Shown: positions 53,765-63,313, counted from the stretch's first letter. The stretch is 64,000 bases of DNA from Marinobacter persicus (GCF_900114155.1 NZ_FOSC01000003.1:124001-188000), one strand, 5' to 3'. Notes: a model not told the origin generated them from the sequence alone. Numbers and translations are program-made.

Positions 53765-54070
53765 ATGCCGATATCTGCGCACCGTATTGAGAATGGGCAA
53801 ACACTGGTCATTGCGGTGGAAGGGCGATTTGATTTCAGTTCCCACCAGGCCTTCCGCGATGCCTACGAGCAGGCTGACGGCGGTGTCGAGCGGTACATAG
53901 TGGATTTGTCCGACACCACTTATCTGGACAGCTCGGCACTGGGCATGCTGTTGCTGTTGCGTGATCACGCCGGTGGTGATGCCGCCAGCATATCCATTGA
54001 AAACTGCAACAGCGATGTCCGGCGCATACTCTCCATTTCCAATTTTGAACAACTCTTCAGCATCTGCTGA
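53765..54070 (+). CDS. STAS-domain anti-sigma factor antagonist (HsbA-like)
   Basis: The 101-residue protein is a single STAS domain: VIAVEGRFDFSSHQAF and the phospho-site loop DTTYLDSSALGMLLLLRDH, where Ser57 (second Ser of DSS) is the likely phosphorylation site. Start ATG 53765, with GGGAGA upstream; the longer frame has no ribosome site. It is coupled to the REC-phosphatase-kinase gene by an overlap of about 55 nt. In Pseudomonas the like-shaped HsbA is phosphorylated by HsbR and binds different partners in each state; that role is transferred by analogy. Confidence 0.88.
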   Translation: MPISAHRIENGQTLVIAVEGRFDFSSHQAFRDAYEQADGGVERYIVDLSDTTYLDSSALGMLLLLRDHAGGDAASISIENCNSDVRRILSISNFEQLFSIC

Positions 54071-55811
54071 TCCCTCCGGCCTGAACATCCTGGTTGCGGA
54101 AGACAACGAGCCGGACAGGATGATACTGCGTGCCCTGCTGGAAAAGCTGGGCCATCGTGTCTTCGAGGTGGGTGATGGTGCCGTCGCGGTGGCCCGCTTT
54201 GCCGAACTGCAACCCGATATTGTGCTGCTTGATGCCATGATGCCGGGCCTGGACGGCCTGGAGGCAGCCCGCAAGATCAGGGCGCTGGCGGGTGACCGGC
54301 TGGTACCGCTGGTTTTTCTGACGGCCCTGTCCGACCCCCGGGAACTGGCCCGTTGCCTGGAGGCGGGTGGGGATGATTTTCTGATCAAACCCTTCAATCG
54401 CGTGATTCTTGAGGCCAAGCTGAATGCACTGAACCGCGTGCGGTTATTGCATCAGGCGTTGTCAGAACGGGCCGAACAGGAGCGCCGGAAAAATGAACAA
54501 ATGCTGGCTGAGCAGAGAATGGCCCGGCTGGTGTTTGACAACGTCGCCCACGCTGGCTGCCTGAGTTCGCCCCACATTCGCTACCATGCCTCACCGATGT
54601 CCGTGTTCAATGGCGACGTGGTGTTTGCTGCCAACCGTCCGGGTGGCGGAAGCCTGGTGTTCCTGGGTGATTTCACCGGTCACGGACTGCCGGCGGCCAT
54701 TGGCGCCATGCCGGTGGCAGAGATTTTTTACGGCATGGTCAGCCATGGCTTTCGCGCGCCGGATATTCTCCGGGAGATCAACAGCAAGCTCCGACGTATT
54801 CTGCCGGTTGGCATGTTCTGTTGTGGCGCCATGATCGAGACCGACAGCCGGCAGGGATTGCTCCGTGCCTGGAATGGCGGCCTGCCCGATGCCTGGTTGC
54901 TGCGTGCCAGTGGTGAAAGAATCGCCATCCCTTCCCGTAACCTGCCACTGGGCGTGCGCGAGCCCGAGCAATTTGCCGCCTCGATGGTTGTCTTCCAGGC
55001 AACCCCGGGGGACCAGGTCGTACTGATGACCGATGGCTTCTCCGAAATCCGTGACCCCCACGGCAACATGCTGGGCGAATCCGGTGTGCGAGGGGTGCTG
55101 GCCGGCCTGGAATCGCCTGGTCAGGCGTTTGACGCACTTCTGGCCCGGATCAAGGCCTTTGCCGGCCGCCCGGAATCGGTGGATGACCTGACCCTGTGCG
55201 CACTGGAAATTACCGGGACCACGCCGCCCCAGACGCCGGTGAAAATCAGCGCGGAGGAAGCGCCGGCGGGGCCCGCGGACTGGCAGTGTATTTATGAAGT
55301 GCGGGAAAAAACCCTGGCGGAATTCAACCCTCTGCCGCTGCTGTTGCATATCTGCATGGAGGTACCCGGCTTGCGTTGCCGGAGCGGCGAGGTGTACACG
55401 CTTCTGTCCGAGTTATACAACAATGCGCTGGAGCACGGGGTGCTGGCATTGTCGTCTGAATGGAAAGACTCTCCCCGCGGATTTGCCTTCTATTACCAGG
55501 AGCGCCAGCGCCGGCTGGCGGAGACCGACGGTCATTTTGTCCGTTTCTCCCTGAGCCACGAGTCCCGCCCGCCCGGTGGTCGTTTACGCATCACTTGCGA
55601 GGACAGCGGGGATGGCTTTGATTTTGCTAATCATTCTGCCAGAGTAACAGAGCGGTCCACCGGGCAGGCATCTTCCTACGCCGGCCGGGGGCTGGAGTTG
55701 CTCCGGCGAATGGCAACCGGACTGAAGGTGCACGGCAGGGGCAATCAGGTGGAGGTCATTTACGACTGGGAGCCACCAAGACGTACCGAAGGGAGACAAA
55801 CCGATGAATGA
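54015..55811 (+). CDS. Fused response regulator / SpoIIE-type phosphatase / HATPase (HsbR-like)
   Basis: From the ATG at 54015 the 598-residue protein has a receiver domain (about 18-140: LNILVAEDN, IVLLDAMMPG with the phospho-Asp, Lys at FLIKPF) and a PP2C/SpoIIE phosphatase domain (about 180-400: GDFTGHGLPAAIGAMP, LLRAWNGGLPDAW, VVLMTDGFSE). A C-terminal HATPase/kinase domain follows (LLSELYNNALEHGVL, CEDSGDGF, AGRGLELL). One protein can thus both phosphorylate and dephosphorylate the STAS partner. The start is uncertain; no strong ribosome site is seen, and coupling to the STAS gene is likely. The stop overlaps the HPT gene by 8 nt. Confidence 0.9.
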   Translation: MSGAYSPFPILNNSSASADPSGLNILVAEDNEPDRMILRALLEKLGHRVFEVGDGAVAVARFAELQPDIVLLDAMMPGLDGLEAARKIRALAGDRLVPLVFLTALSDPRELARCLEAGGDDFLIKPFNRVILEAKLNALNRVRLLHQALSERAEQERRKNEQMLAEQRMARLVFDNVAHAGCLSSPHIRYHASPMSVFNGDVVFAANRPGGGSLVFLGDFTGHGLPAAIGAMPVAEIFYGMVSHGFRAPDILREINSKLRRILPVGMFCCGAMIETDSRQGLLRAWNGGLPDAWLLRASGERIAIPSRNLPLGVREPEQFAASMVVFQATPGDQVVLMTDGFSEIRDPHGNMLGESGVRGVLAGLESPGQAFDALLARIKAFAGRPESVDDLTLCALEITGTTPPQTPVKISAEEAPAGPADWQCIYEVREKTLAEFNPLPLLLHICMEVPGLRCRSGEVYTLLSELYNNALEHGVLALSSEWKDSPRGFAFYYQERQRRLAETDGHFVRFSLSHESRPPGGRLRITCEDSGDGFDFANHSARVTERSTGQASSYAGRGLELLRRMATGLKVHGRGNQVEVIYDWEPPRRTEGRQTDE

Positions 55812-56142
55812 CAAACCCCGGCTGGATGAGAGTGCGCTGGCTGAGCTCAAAGAGGTGATGGAAGACGACTTTGATACGCTGGTGCAAACCTTTCGGGCGG
55901 ACTCCCGAAGCCGCATTGAAACCCTGCGGGCGGCGCTCGGGGCAGAGGATTGTGGCCAGCTTGCCAAAACCGCCCACAGCTTCAAGGGCAGCTGCATCAA
56001 TATGGGAGCGCCGAAGCTGAGTGATTATTGCAGTGAACTGGAACGCGCCGGGAAGGCCGGCGACTTGTCGGCGGCAGCCGGCAGGCTGGATTCGGTCGAG
56101 CGGGAATTTTCAGAAGTGGATCGGTGTCTGCAGCAACTCTGA
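55804..56142 (+). CDS. Histidine phosphotransfer (HPT) domain protein
   Basis: The 112-residue four-helix protein has the HPT motif AHSFKGSCINMGAPKLSDYC with His58 as phosphorylation site. It can pass a phosphoryl group from a hybrid sensor kinase to the receiver of the upstream HsbR-like protein, with which it overlaps by 8 nt. No hybrid kinase is present in the window. A normal-length HPT without other domains. Confidence 0.9.
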   Translation: MNDKPRLDESALAELKEVMEDDFDTLVQTFRADSRSRIETLRAALGAEDCGQLAKTAHSFKGSCINMGAPKLSDYCSELERAGKAGDLSAAAGRLDSVEREFSEVDRCLQQL

Positions 56143-56187
56143 CCGATATCCGGTAAACCGTTATTTTTATTGCAAGTGTGGCTTTTG

Positions 56188-56205
56188 TTGGCATTGTGTT
56201 TGCTT
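56188..56205 (+). promoter_or_regulatory. Sigma-54 promoter of fliK
   Basis: TTGGCATTGTGTTTGCTT has GG at 56190-56191 and GC at 56202-56203, with 10 nt between. It lies 60 nt before the fliK ATG. Confidence 0.86.
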
Positions 56206-56263
56206 TGAATACGGAAATGGCCCCTTGAGGGTATCTCCGACATAAAAGCGGCAAGAGGTTGCC

Positions 56264-57583
56264 ATGCAGCAAAACATTCTTTCCCAGATGCCGGCTTCCG
56301 GTTCCCAGCAGGATGTGGCAAGTGCCCGCCAGAGTAAAAGCAGTCGGGACCCGGAAACCGGCAAAAGCCGGTTTGATGAAGTGTCCCGCGCCCAGGAAAA
56401 ACGCCTGGAACAACAGCGCCTCGAACAGAAACGCATGGAACAGAAGCGCGCCGAGCGCCAGGCTCAAAGCGACCGCCTGGAGGTGAAACGCGAACAGCGG
56501 CGCGCCGAAGCCGCCGACAACCGCAAGGCGGACGAAGCCCGCAATGATCAGCGCGCCAGCGATAAAAACGAAGATAAGTCGGTAAACCGCAAGGATAAAC
56601 CGAACGAATCCTCAAAGAACGACAGCAAAGCAGACAAGACGGGCGAGAAAAAGGCAGACAAGGCGGAAAAAACCGATAACGTTGATAAAAAAACAACAGC
56701 TGAATCCGGCGACAGTCGGGAGAAAACCCCTGCCGACCCGACTGGCGAGCTGGACGAAAATACGGAATTGGCGGCCATGGCGCCCGTTACCTTTGCCATG
56801 CTGCAATCGATGACCGGCGGGCCGGGCAAAATCTCGGCAGAAGGAACGGTGGCCGTCAATGCGGAAATGACCGGCCGCTCTGCGCTACAGGGTCTGCTGG
56901 GCGGCCAGACGAGTGCGAATAATGGCAGCGGTGGCGCAAACTCCGGCAAGGCGCTGATGCCTGGCGCACAGCTGACGGATCTGCTGTCCGCCAACGTCAG
57001 TGGCGAAACCTCGCGGCCCATTGATCCCGCCAGTCTGCTCAGTACACCCCGCTTCCAGACCACTCTGGAGCAGGCAACGGGTCAGACCCTGCAGCCGGGC
57101 AAGCTGACGGCAGAGAATTCTGTGCCGCTTCGCAGCTATGCCACCTCGGTTGATGTGCCGGTGGGCCAGGCGGAGTGGGGCGACAAAGTCATGGGTAAGC
57201 TCAGCTTTCTGACCGCCCGCAACATGCAGGTGGCGGAAATTCACCTGACACCGCCGGATATGGGCCCGATGGAAGTCAAGGTGCGCATGCAGAACGAGCA
57301 GGCGAACATCACCGTGCATGCCGCCAACCCGGTGGTGCGGGAACAGCTGGAACAGAACTCTCATCGCCTGAGAGACATGCTCGGCGAGCAGGGTGTGGAG
57401 CTGGGCCAGTTTGATGTGTCAGACCAGTCCCGGGAGCAGGGCGGCGAACAGGGCGACGGCACCGGTGAAGGTGGCTCCGGTCAGCGCGCGGGGCAGTTAG
57501 CTGACGGAGGTCAGGACGAAGAGGCCTTGCCGGCGGAACACCTGGACCTGGCCTGGAGTGGTGAGGTGGATACGTTCGCCTGA
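56264..57583 (+). CDS. fliK: Flagellar hook-length control protein FliK
   Basis: The 439-residue exported molecular ruler has a long disordered, charged N-terminal half: an RLEQKRMEQKRAER-like helix at about 42-95, then Lys/Asp/Glu/Ser-rich. The conserved C-terminal domain has VAEIHLTPPDMGPMEVKVRMQNEQANITVHAANPVVREQL. It stops hook growth by switching FlhB to filament export. It is preceded by a sigma-54 promoter, separate from the fliEFGHIJ run. Confidence 0.9.
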   Translation: MQQNILSQMPASGSQQDVASARQSKSSRDPETGKSRFDEVSRAQEKRLEQQRLEQKRMEQKRAERQAQSDRLEVKREQRRAEAADNRKADEARNDQRASDKNEDKSVNRKDKPNESSKNDSKADKTGEKKADKAEKTDNVDKKTTAESGDSREKTPADPTGELDENTELAAMAPVTFAMLQSMTGGPGKISAEGTVAVNAEMTGRSALQGLLGGQTSANNGSGGANSGKALMPGAQLTDLLSANVSGETSRPIDPASLLSTPRFQTTLEQATGQTLQPGKLTAENSVPLRSYATSVDVPVGQAEWGDKVMGKLSFLTARNMQVAEIHLTPPDMGPMEVKVRMQNEQANITVHAANPVVREQLEQNSHRLRDMLGEQGVELGQFDVSDQSREQGGEQGDGTGEGGSGQRAGQLADGGQDEEALPAEHLDLAWSGEVDTFA

Positions 57584-57698
57584 TTCATGCCATTTGAACA
57601 CCGCTGATAACCAGACAATTTTGCCGATCTCATCAATCCGCTTTGCCCCTGCCCTCTGGCAGCGCTAAACTGCGTTCCTGAACCGGAGGGTGGGGGTT

Positions 57699-57716
57699 CT
57701 GGCCCACCCTTTGCTT
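57699..57716 (+). promoter_or_regulatory. Sigma-54 promoter of the fliL operon
   Basis: CTGGCCCACCCTTTGCTT has GG at 57701-57702 and GC at 57713-57714, with 10 nt between. It is 61 nt before fliL and should drive fliLMNOPQR-flhB. Confidence 0.84.
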
Positions 57717-57776
57717 CACTACCTGAAACGCCCCCGCGATAGTACGGGGTGACGGAAAACTGACGAAGCGGACACC

Positions 57777-58277
57777 ATGGCAGAAAACACGACAGCTGAC
57801 GAAGCACCGGCCAAGAAAGGCAAGCTCAAACTCATCATCCTGCTGGTGGTGATTGTTGTCCTGGCGGTTGCCCTGTCCATAGCCGGCACACTCTGGTTCC
57901 TGGGCGGTGGTATTCCCGGTATGGGGAGTGATGACAATGGCAGCGAGGAGCCTGAATTCGTCGCCAGTACCTACGTGGATCTGGACGATGCACTGGTAAC
58001 CACGGTGCGCACCGATGGCCGGCAACGTTATGCCCAGGTGTATGTGTCGTTCGAGGCGAAAAATCCCGAAGCGCTGGAAGCGATCGAGCTGCATATGCCA
58101 TTGCTGCGCAGCGAGCTGACCACCGTGCTGAGTAACGCGGGTTTTACCGAGCTACAGCGCCCGGAAGGTCGGGCAGAGCTGGCCGGGACCATGACCGAGC
58201 GAGTGAATCAGGTGCTTGAGCAGGAACAGGAGCCGGTTATCGAGGCCGTGCTGTTCCGCAATTTTGTAGTGCAATGA
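57777..58277 (+). CDS. fliL: Flagellar basal-body-associated protein FliL
   Basis: The 166-residue protein has one membrane helix (about 20-42: LIILLVVIVVLAVALSIAG) and a periplasmic FliL domain (VDLDDALVTTVRTDGRQRYAQVYVSFEA; LHMPLLRSELTTVLSN). FliL stabilises stator complexes around the motor. First gene of the fliLMNOPQR-flhB operon, 41 nt before fliM. Confidence 0.94.
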   Translation: MAENTTADEAPAKKGKLKLIILLVVIVVLAVALSIAGTLWFLGGGIPGMGSDDNGSEEPEFVASTYVDLDDALVTTVRTDGRQRYAQVYVSFEAKNPEALEAIELHMPLLRSELTTVLSNAGFTELQRPEGRAELAGTMTERVNQVLEQEQEPVIEAVLFRNFVVQ

Positions 58278-58318
58278 AGGCCCGGGTCGGGTAAGTCACA
58301 TTCAGGGCAGGACCAGCT

Positions 58319-59317
58319 ATGCAGGACTTGTTGTCGCAGGACGAGATTGATGCCCTTCTCCACGGCGTGGACGATGGGGACATTGATACTTATGAGGAAA
58401 CCGACGACACAGGCGTAAAACAGTACGACCTCGCCAGTCAGGACCGGATTGTCCGGGGCCGGATGCCCACGCTCGAAATGATCAACGAGCGTTTTGCCCG
58501 TTATACCCGCATCAGCCTGTTCAATCTGCTGCGCCGTAACGCCGATGTCTCCACCGGCGGTGTGCAGATCATGAAATTTGGCGAATACGGCCACACCCTG
58601 TACGTACCCACCAGCCTTAACCTGTGTAAAGTCCGCCCGCTGCGTGGCACCTCGCTGTTTGTCCTGGACGCCAAGCTGGTGTTCAAGCTGGTCGACAACT
58701 TTTTCGGCGGAGAAGGTCGTCACGCCAAGATCGAGGGACGTGAATTCACCCCCACCGAAACCCGCATTGTGCAGATGGTACTCGAACAGGTATTCCACGA
58801 CATGAAAGAGGCCTGGCATGCGGTACTGCCGGTGGAATTCGAGTACCTGAGTTCGGAGGTGAATCCGGCCATGGCCAACATCGTCAGCCCCAGTGAGGTG
58901 GTGGTGGTCAGCACTTTCCATATCGAGCTGGACGGCGGTGGCGGTGAGCTGCATTTTGCCCTGCCGTATTCGATGATCGAGCCGATCCGCGACGTGCTGG
59001 ACGCGGGTGTTCAGAGTGACATTGATGATGTGGATGAGCGTTGGGTGAACGCCCTGCGTGAAGACATCAAGGAAGTGGAGGTGCCGGTCAATACCACCGT
59101 CTGCCGTCGCCGTATTTCCCTGCGGGAAATCGCCGGCCTGAAAGCCGGAGACGTGATTCCCGTGGAAATTCCCGAACACCTGACCGTGACCGCCAACGGC
59201 ATCCCCATCTACAAGGCCACGCTGGGAACCCGTGACGACAAGCTGGCGCTAAGAATTCATGACCGGGTGCATCTGCCCAAGGTAAAGAAACAACTGAAGG
59301 TAAACCGCAATGGCTGA
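58319..59317 (+). CDS. fliM: Flagellar motor switch protein FliM
   Basis: The 332-residue C-ring protein has the N-terminal CheY-P binding segment DLLSQDEIDALLHGV, the middle domain (NLLRRNADVSTGGVQIMKFGEY) and the C-terminal SpoA domain (LREIAGLKAGDVIPVEIPE). It overlaps fliN by 8 nt. Confidence 0.96.
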   Translation: MQDLLSQDEIDALLHGVDDGDIDTYEETDDTGVKQYDLASQDRIVRGRMPTLEMINERFARYTRISLFNLLRRNADVSTGGVQIMKFGEYGHTLYVPTSLNLCKVRPLRGTSLFVLDAKLVFKLVDNFFGGEGRHAKIEGREFTPTETRIVQMVLEQVFHDMKEAWHAVLPVEFEYLSSEVNPAMANIVSPSEVVVVSTFHIELDGGGGELHFALPYSMIEPIRDVLDAGVQSDIDDVDERWVNALREDIKEVEVPVNTTVCRRRISLREIAGLKAGDVIPVEIPEHLTVTANGIPIYKATLGTRDDKLALRIHDRVHLPKVKKQLKVNRNG

Positions 59318-59819
59318 TGACGACAAGAAAGACGACCAGGAACTCAGCGAAGACGAAAAACTGGCGGCGGAGTGGGAAGCTGCCATGGAAGAGTCCGGTG
59401 ATGGCGACGGTGACGACCGTGAAGACGAGTGGGCCGCCGCCATGGCCGAGGCCGAGGGTGGCGAAAAGGGTGGTGAGGATAAGCAACGACAGGACGTGCG
59501 CGCCGCCCCGATGGAGGAATTTGGCCCCGACGAGGAACCCCGTGGTGACGGGACCAGTCCGGATATGGATGTCATCATGGATATCCCGGTCACCATCTCC
59601 ATGGAAGTGGGTAACACCCAGATTCCCATTCGCAACCTGCTGCAACTGAACCAGGGCTCGGTGATTGAACTGGACCGGCTGGCGGGCGAGCCGCTGGATG
59701 TGTTGGTTAACGGTACCCTGATTGCCCACGGTGAGGTGGTGATGGTGAACGAAAAGTTCGGTATCCGCCTGACCGATGTGATCAGCCCGGGCGAGCGTAT
59801 CCGCCGGCTGCAGAAATAA
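59310..59819 (+). CDS. fliN: Flagellar motor switch protein FliN
   Basis: The 169-residue C-ring protein has an acidic, low-complexity N-terminal part (about 1-85, rich in Asp/Glu/Gly) and the SpoA domain (DVIMDIPVTISMEVGNTQIPIRNLLQLNQGSVIELDRLAGEPLDVLVNG). The N-terminal acidic extension is longer than in enteric FliN and is common in marine gammaproteobacteria. It is followed after 1 nt by fliO. Confidence 0.95.
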   Translation: MADDDKKDDQELSEDEKLAAEWEAAMEESGDGDGDDREDEWAAAMAEAEGGEKGGEDKQRQDVRAAPMEEFGPDEEPRGDGTSPDMDVIMDIPVTISMEVGNTQIPIRNLLQLNQGSVIELDRLAGEPLDVLVNGTLIAHGEVVMVNEKFGIRLTDVISPGERIRRLQK

Positions 59820-59820
59820 C

Positions 59821-60267
59821 ATGCAACGACTGTTCGGGTTCATCGTCACGGCTCTGGCCAGCGCTTCGGTGCTGGCGCAGGAAAGTGCGGAAAACGGCAA
59901 CGCCGAAAACAGCGCCCGGGCGCCGGACACCCTGGCGACTGTGCTGAGTCTTGGCGCCGGCCTGCTTGCGGTGATTGCCATTATATACGGCTGTGCCTGG
60001 CTGATCCGCCGTATGACCGGCATGACCGGCATGAACAACAGTGCCATCCGCGTGGTGTCGGTCATGGCGATCGGTGCCCGCGAGCGCATTGCGCTGGTGG
60101 AAGTGGGCGGCCAGCAGATCCTGTTGGGTATAACGCCCAGCGCCATTCGCACCCTTCAGGTGTTCGAAGAGCCGGTGGTGGACGCCGGCAAGGCTCCCGA
60201 CAGCGATTTCGCCCGCCGCTTGCAAGGCATGATCGGCAAATCCTGGACATCGAAAAGGAACGACTAG
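59821..60267 (+). CDS. fliO: Flagellar export-gate assembly protein FliO
   Basis: The 148-residue protein has a signal-like N-terminus ([19 protein letters not shown]), one membrane helix (about 42-60: [19 protein letters not shown]) and a cytoplasmic FliO domain ([37 protein letters not shown]). It helps FliP assemble in the export gate. It sits tightly between fliN and fliP. Confidence 0.9.
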   Translation: MQRLFGFIVTALASASVLAQESAENGNAENSARAPDTLATVLSLGAGLLAVIAIIYGCAWLIRRMTGMTGMNNSAIRVVSVMAIGARERIALVEVGGQQILLGITPSAIRTLQVFEEPVVDAGKAPDSDFARRLQGMIGKSWTSKRND

Positions 60268-60271
60268 GGCG

Positions 60272-61045
60272 ATGCTTTTTGCCACCATGCTGAAACGACT
60301 TCTCCCCTTGATCATCATACTGGCTGGAATGGCCTGGGCACCTATGACAATGGCCCAGGAGTCCGGCGTTCCGGGCATACCGGCATTCACGGTGACACCG
60401 GGCGAAGAGGGCAACGAGGAATATTCAGTCACCCTGCAGATCCTGGCGCTGATGACCGCGCTGACCTTCCTGCCGGCCATGCTGATGATGATGACCTCGT
60501 TTACCCGCATCATCGTGGTGTTCGCCATCCTGCGCCAGGCGCTTGGCCTGCAGGCCACGCCGTCGAACCAGATTCTGCTGGGGCTGGCCCTGTTTCTCAG
60601 CATTTTCATCATGAAACCGGTGCTTGAAGAGGCGAACGAGGCCGGCCTCCAGCCCTATCTGCAGGAAGAGGTCACCTCACTGGAGGCGGTCAAGCTGGCC
60701 AGTCAGCCCTTCAAGAAATTCATGCTTGAACAGACCCGGGAAGACGATCTTGGCCTGTTCATGCGAATTGCCGATGTTCAGTACGAGACGGCGGAAGATG
60801 TCTCGTTCTGGGTGCTGATGCCGGCGTTTGTAACCAGCGAGCTGAAAACGGCTTTTCAGATCGGCTTTATCCTGTTCATCCCGTTTTTGATCATCGACAT
60901 GGTGGTGGCCAGTGTCTTGATGGCCATGGGTATGATGATGCTGTCGCCGATCATCATCTCGCTGCCGTTCAAGATCATGCTGTTTGTGCTGGTTGATGGC
61001 TGGGCGCTGATCATGGGTACCCTGGCGGCCAGTTATGGCATATAG
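60272..61045 (+). CDS. fliP: Flagellar export-gate protein FliP
   Basis: The 257-residue core gate protein has a signal peptide (cleavage near MAQ-ES) and four membrane helices. FliP motifs: [39 protein letters not shown] and [36 protein letters not shown]. The ATG at 60272 is used; an internal ATG at 60287 would also leave a signal peptide. Confidence 0.96.
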   Translation: MLFATMLKRLLPLIIILAGMAWAPMTMAQESGVPGIPAFTVTPGEEGNEEYSVTLQILALMTALTFLPAMLMMMTSFTRIIVVFAILRQALGLQATPSNQILLGLALFLSIFIMKPVLEEANEAGLQPYLQEEVTSLEAVKLASQPFKKFMLEQTREDDLGLFMRIADVQYETAEDVSFWVLMPAFVTSELKTAFQIGFILFIPFLIIDMVVASVLMAMGMMMLSPIIISLPFKIMLFVLVDGWALIMGTLAASYGI

Positions 61046-61054
61046 GAGGCGCGT

Positions 61055-61324
61055 ATGACCCCGGAAACCGTCCTCGATATCATCCGTGAAGCTCTTTGGC
61101 TGATCGTGCTGCTGGCGTCGGTCATTATCGGGCCTGGCCTGGTAATCGGCCTTGTGGTGAGTACCTTTCAGGCAGCCACGCAGATCAACGAACAGACTCT
61201 CAGTTTTCTGCCGCGCCTGCTGGTAACACTGATTGTCATTATTGTCATGGGCCCCTGGATGCTGACCACCCTGCTGGATCACGCCAACGGCCTGATATCC
61301 CGCATTCCCTACCTGATCGGCTGA
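61055..61324 (+). CDS. fliQ: Flagellar export-gate protein FliQ
   Basis: The 89-residue protein has two membrane helices and the FliQ pattern LVIGLVVSTFQAATQINEQTLSFLPRLL. It assembles around the FliP5R1 gate. AGGAGG lies before its ATG, and fliR follows 4 nt after the stop. Confidence 0.96.
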   Translation: MTPETVLDIIREALWLIVLLASVIIGPGLVIGLVVSTFQAATQINEQTLSFLPRLLVTLIVIIVMGPWMLTTLLDHANGLISRIPYLIG

Positions 61325-61328
61325 CCCA

Positions 61329-62114
61329 ATGGTGCCGGCGGAAATCAGCGCGGACCTGATTGGCCAATGGGTCGGGCAGTACTTCTGGCCGCTGTTCAGG
61401 CTGGCCAGCTTCCTGATGGTCATTCCCATTTTCGGGACCCAACTGGTGCCTGCACGAATCCGGCTGGGCCTGGCCTTGATGATGACCGTACTGATTGCCC
61501 CAATGATTCCCGAGGCGCCGAGGGTCGAGGCGCTGAGTGCGGATGCGGTGGTCATCACATTGCAGCAGATTCTCATCGGGGTGGGGATGGGGTTTGCCTT
61601 AACCGCGTTGTGGCAGTTGTTTGTGGTTGCGGGCCAGATGATCGCCATGCAGATGGGGTTGGGTTTCGCTTCCATGGTGGACCCGGCCAACGGCGTGAAC
61701 GTGCCCGTCCTGTCCCAGATTTACACCATCACCATCACTCTGCTGTTTCTGGCCATGAACGGCCATCTGGTGGCTTTCGAGGTGTTTATTGAAAGTTTCT
61801 ACACCCTTCCCATTGGCATGGAAGGCCTGGGGCAGGGAGGGGTATGGGAGCTGGCGCACCGGGTCAGCTGGATGTTTGTCTCTGCCATGTTGTTGGCGTT
61901 GCCGGCCGTGGCTGCCGTGTTGATCGTGACCATCTCTTTCGGGGTCATGACCCGGGCGGCGCCCCAGATGAACATTTTTGCCCTGGGTTTTCCCATTGGC
62001 CTGATTTTTGGCTTGTTTGCCATATGGGTGCTGCATGCCAACTTTCTGCCACACTTCGATCAGTACACCCGTGAAACCTTTGAATTCATGCGGGGGTTGC
62101 AGGGGCAACCCTGA
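61329..62114 (+). CDS. fliR: Flagellar export-gate protein FliR
   Basis: The 261-residue protein has about six membrane helices and the FliR pattern FRLASFLMVIPIFGTQLVPARIRLGLAL and GLGFASMVDPANGVNVPVLSQ. It completes the FliPQR gate. It is 14 nt before flhB. Confidence 0.95.
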   Translation: MVPAEISADLIGQWVGQYFWPLFRLASFLMVIPIFGTQLVPARIRLGLALMMTVLIAPMIPEAPRVEALSADAVVITLQQILIGVGMGFALTALWQLFVVAGQMIAMQMGLGFASMVDPANGVNVPVLSQIYTITITLLFLAMNGHLVAFEVFIESFYTLPIGMEGLGQGGVWELAHRVSWMFVSAMLLALPAVAAVLIVTISFGVMTRAAPQMNIFALGFPIGLIFGLFAIWVLHANFLPHFDQYTRETFEFMRGLQGQP

Positions 62115-62128
62115 ACGGTTGACGAGCC

Positions 62129-63265
62129 ATGGCTGAAGAAAACGACAACAGTCAGGAAAAAACGGAAGAACCGACGCCCCGAAGGCTTGAGAAGGCCCGG
62201 GAAGACGGCCAGACGGCCCGTTCGAAAGAGCTGGGCACCATGGCGGTTCTGATGGCCGGTGCTGTCGGTTTGCTGGTGTTTGGTGGTTCACTGGGGGCGG
62301 CGCTGGAAGGTATCATGCGTGACGCCTTCGTGATCGAGCGCGAAAACATTTTCAACACCCGCCACATGAGCATCCAGTTGATGGCCTCGGCCAAGGAAGC
62401 AGCCTGGGCCTTGGCGCCTTTGCTGGTGGTATTGCTGATTGCCGCCATTGCCGGCTCCATTGCCATCGGCGGACTGCTGTTCAGCGGCAAGGCCATTGCC
62501 CCCAAGCTCAGCCGTATGAACCCCATCAAGGGGCTGGGCAGGATGTTTTCCATGCGTTCGCTGGTTGAACTGGTGAAAGCGATCGCCAAGGTCGGCCTGG
62601 TGATGGTGATCGCCATCCTGATCCTGAACGCCCGCACCGAAGATCTGCTCAGCATTGCCGAGGAGCCGGCCATCCCGGCCATGGTGCACGTCCTCTGGAC
62701 CCTGGCCTGGAGCTTTCTGCTGCTGTCGGCGGCGACCATCATCATTGCCGCCATCGATGTGCCTTTCCAGATCTACGACCACACCAAGAAACTGCGAATG
62801 ACCAAGCAGGAAGTGAAGGACGAATACAAGGACACCGAGGGCAAGCCGGAAGTTAAAGGCAAGATCCGCCAGTTGCAGCGGGAAATGGCCAACCGCCGTA
62901 TGATGCAGGATGTGCCGTCGGCAGACGTGGTCATTACCAACCCCACGCACTATGCGGTGGCTCTGAAATACGACCAGGACAGCATGGGCGCACCGGTGGT
63001 GGTGGCCAAGGGCGCCGATGAGGTGGCCTTCAAGATCATGGAGATTGCCCGGGAGCACAAGGTGGAGCTGCTGCGCACGCCACCGCTGACCCGCGCGGTC
63101 TACCATAACACCGATATCGGCGAGGAAATCCCCGACGGCCTCTACATGGCCATCGCCCAGGTGCTGGCCTACGTGTTCCAGCTACGCCAGTTCCGCAAGG
63201 GTTATGCGGCCAAGCCGACCATGCCGGACTTCCCGATTCCCAAGGATATGCGGCGGGATCTTTGA
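62129..63265 (+). CDS. flhB: Flagellar export specificity switch protein FlhB
   Basis: The 378-residue protein has four membrane helices and a cytoplasmic domain with the self-cleaving NPTH motif at residues 271-274 (VVITNPTHYAVALKYD). The N-terminus EKTEEPTPRRLEKAREDGQ is characteristic. It is the last gene of the cluster in this window; flhA, flhF, flhG and fliA do not follow, since a convergent permease and two repeat elements lie next. Confidence 0.96.
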   Translation: MAEENDNSQEKTEEPTPRRLEKAREDGQTARSKELGTMAVLMAGAVGLLVFGGSLGAALEGIMRDAFVIERENIFNTRHMSIQLMASAKEAAWALAPLLVVLLIAAIAGSIAIGGLLFSGKAIAPKLSRMNPIKGLGRMFSMRSLVELVKAIAKVGLVMVIAILILNARTEDLLSIAEEPAIPAMVHVLWTLAWSFLLLSAATIIIAAIDVPFQIYDHTKKLRMTKQEVKDEYKDTEGKPEVKGKIRQLQREMANRRMMQDVPSADVVITNPTHYAVALKYDQDSMGAPVVVAKGADEVAFKIMEIAREHKVELLRTPPLTRAVYHNTDIGEEIPDGLYMAIAQVLAYVFQLRQFRKGYAAKPTMPDFPIPKDMRRDL

Positions 63266-63313
63266 GCTGGCTATGGAGTGGGCCTCGGTTGGTAGCTTGC
63301 TAGTTTGGGGGGT

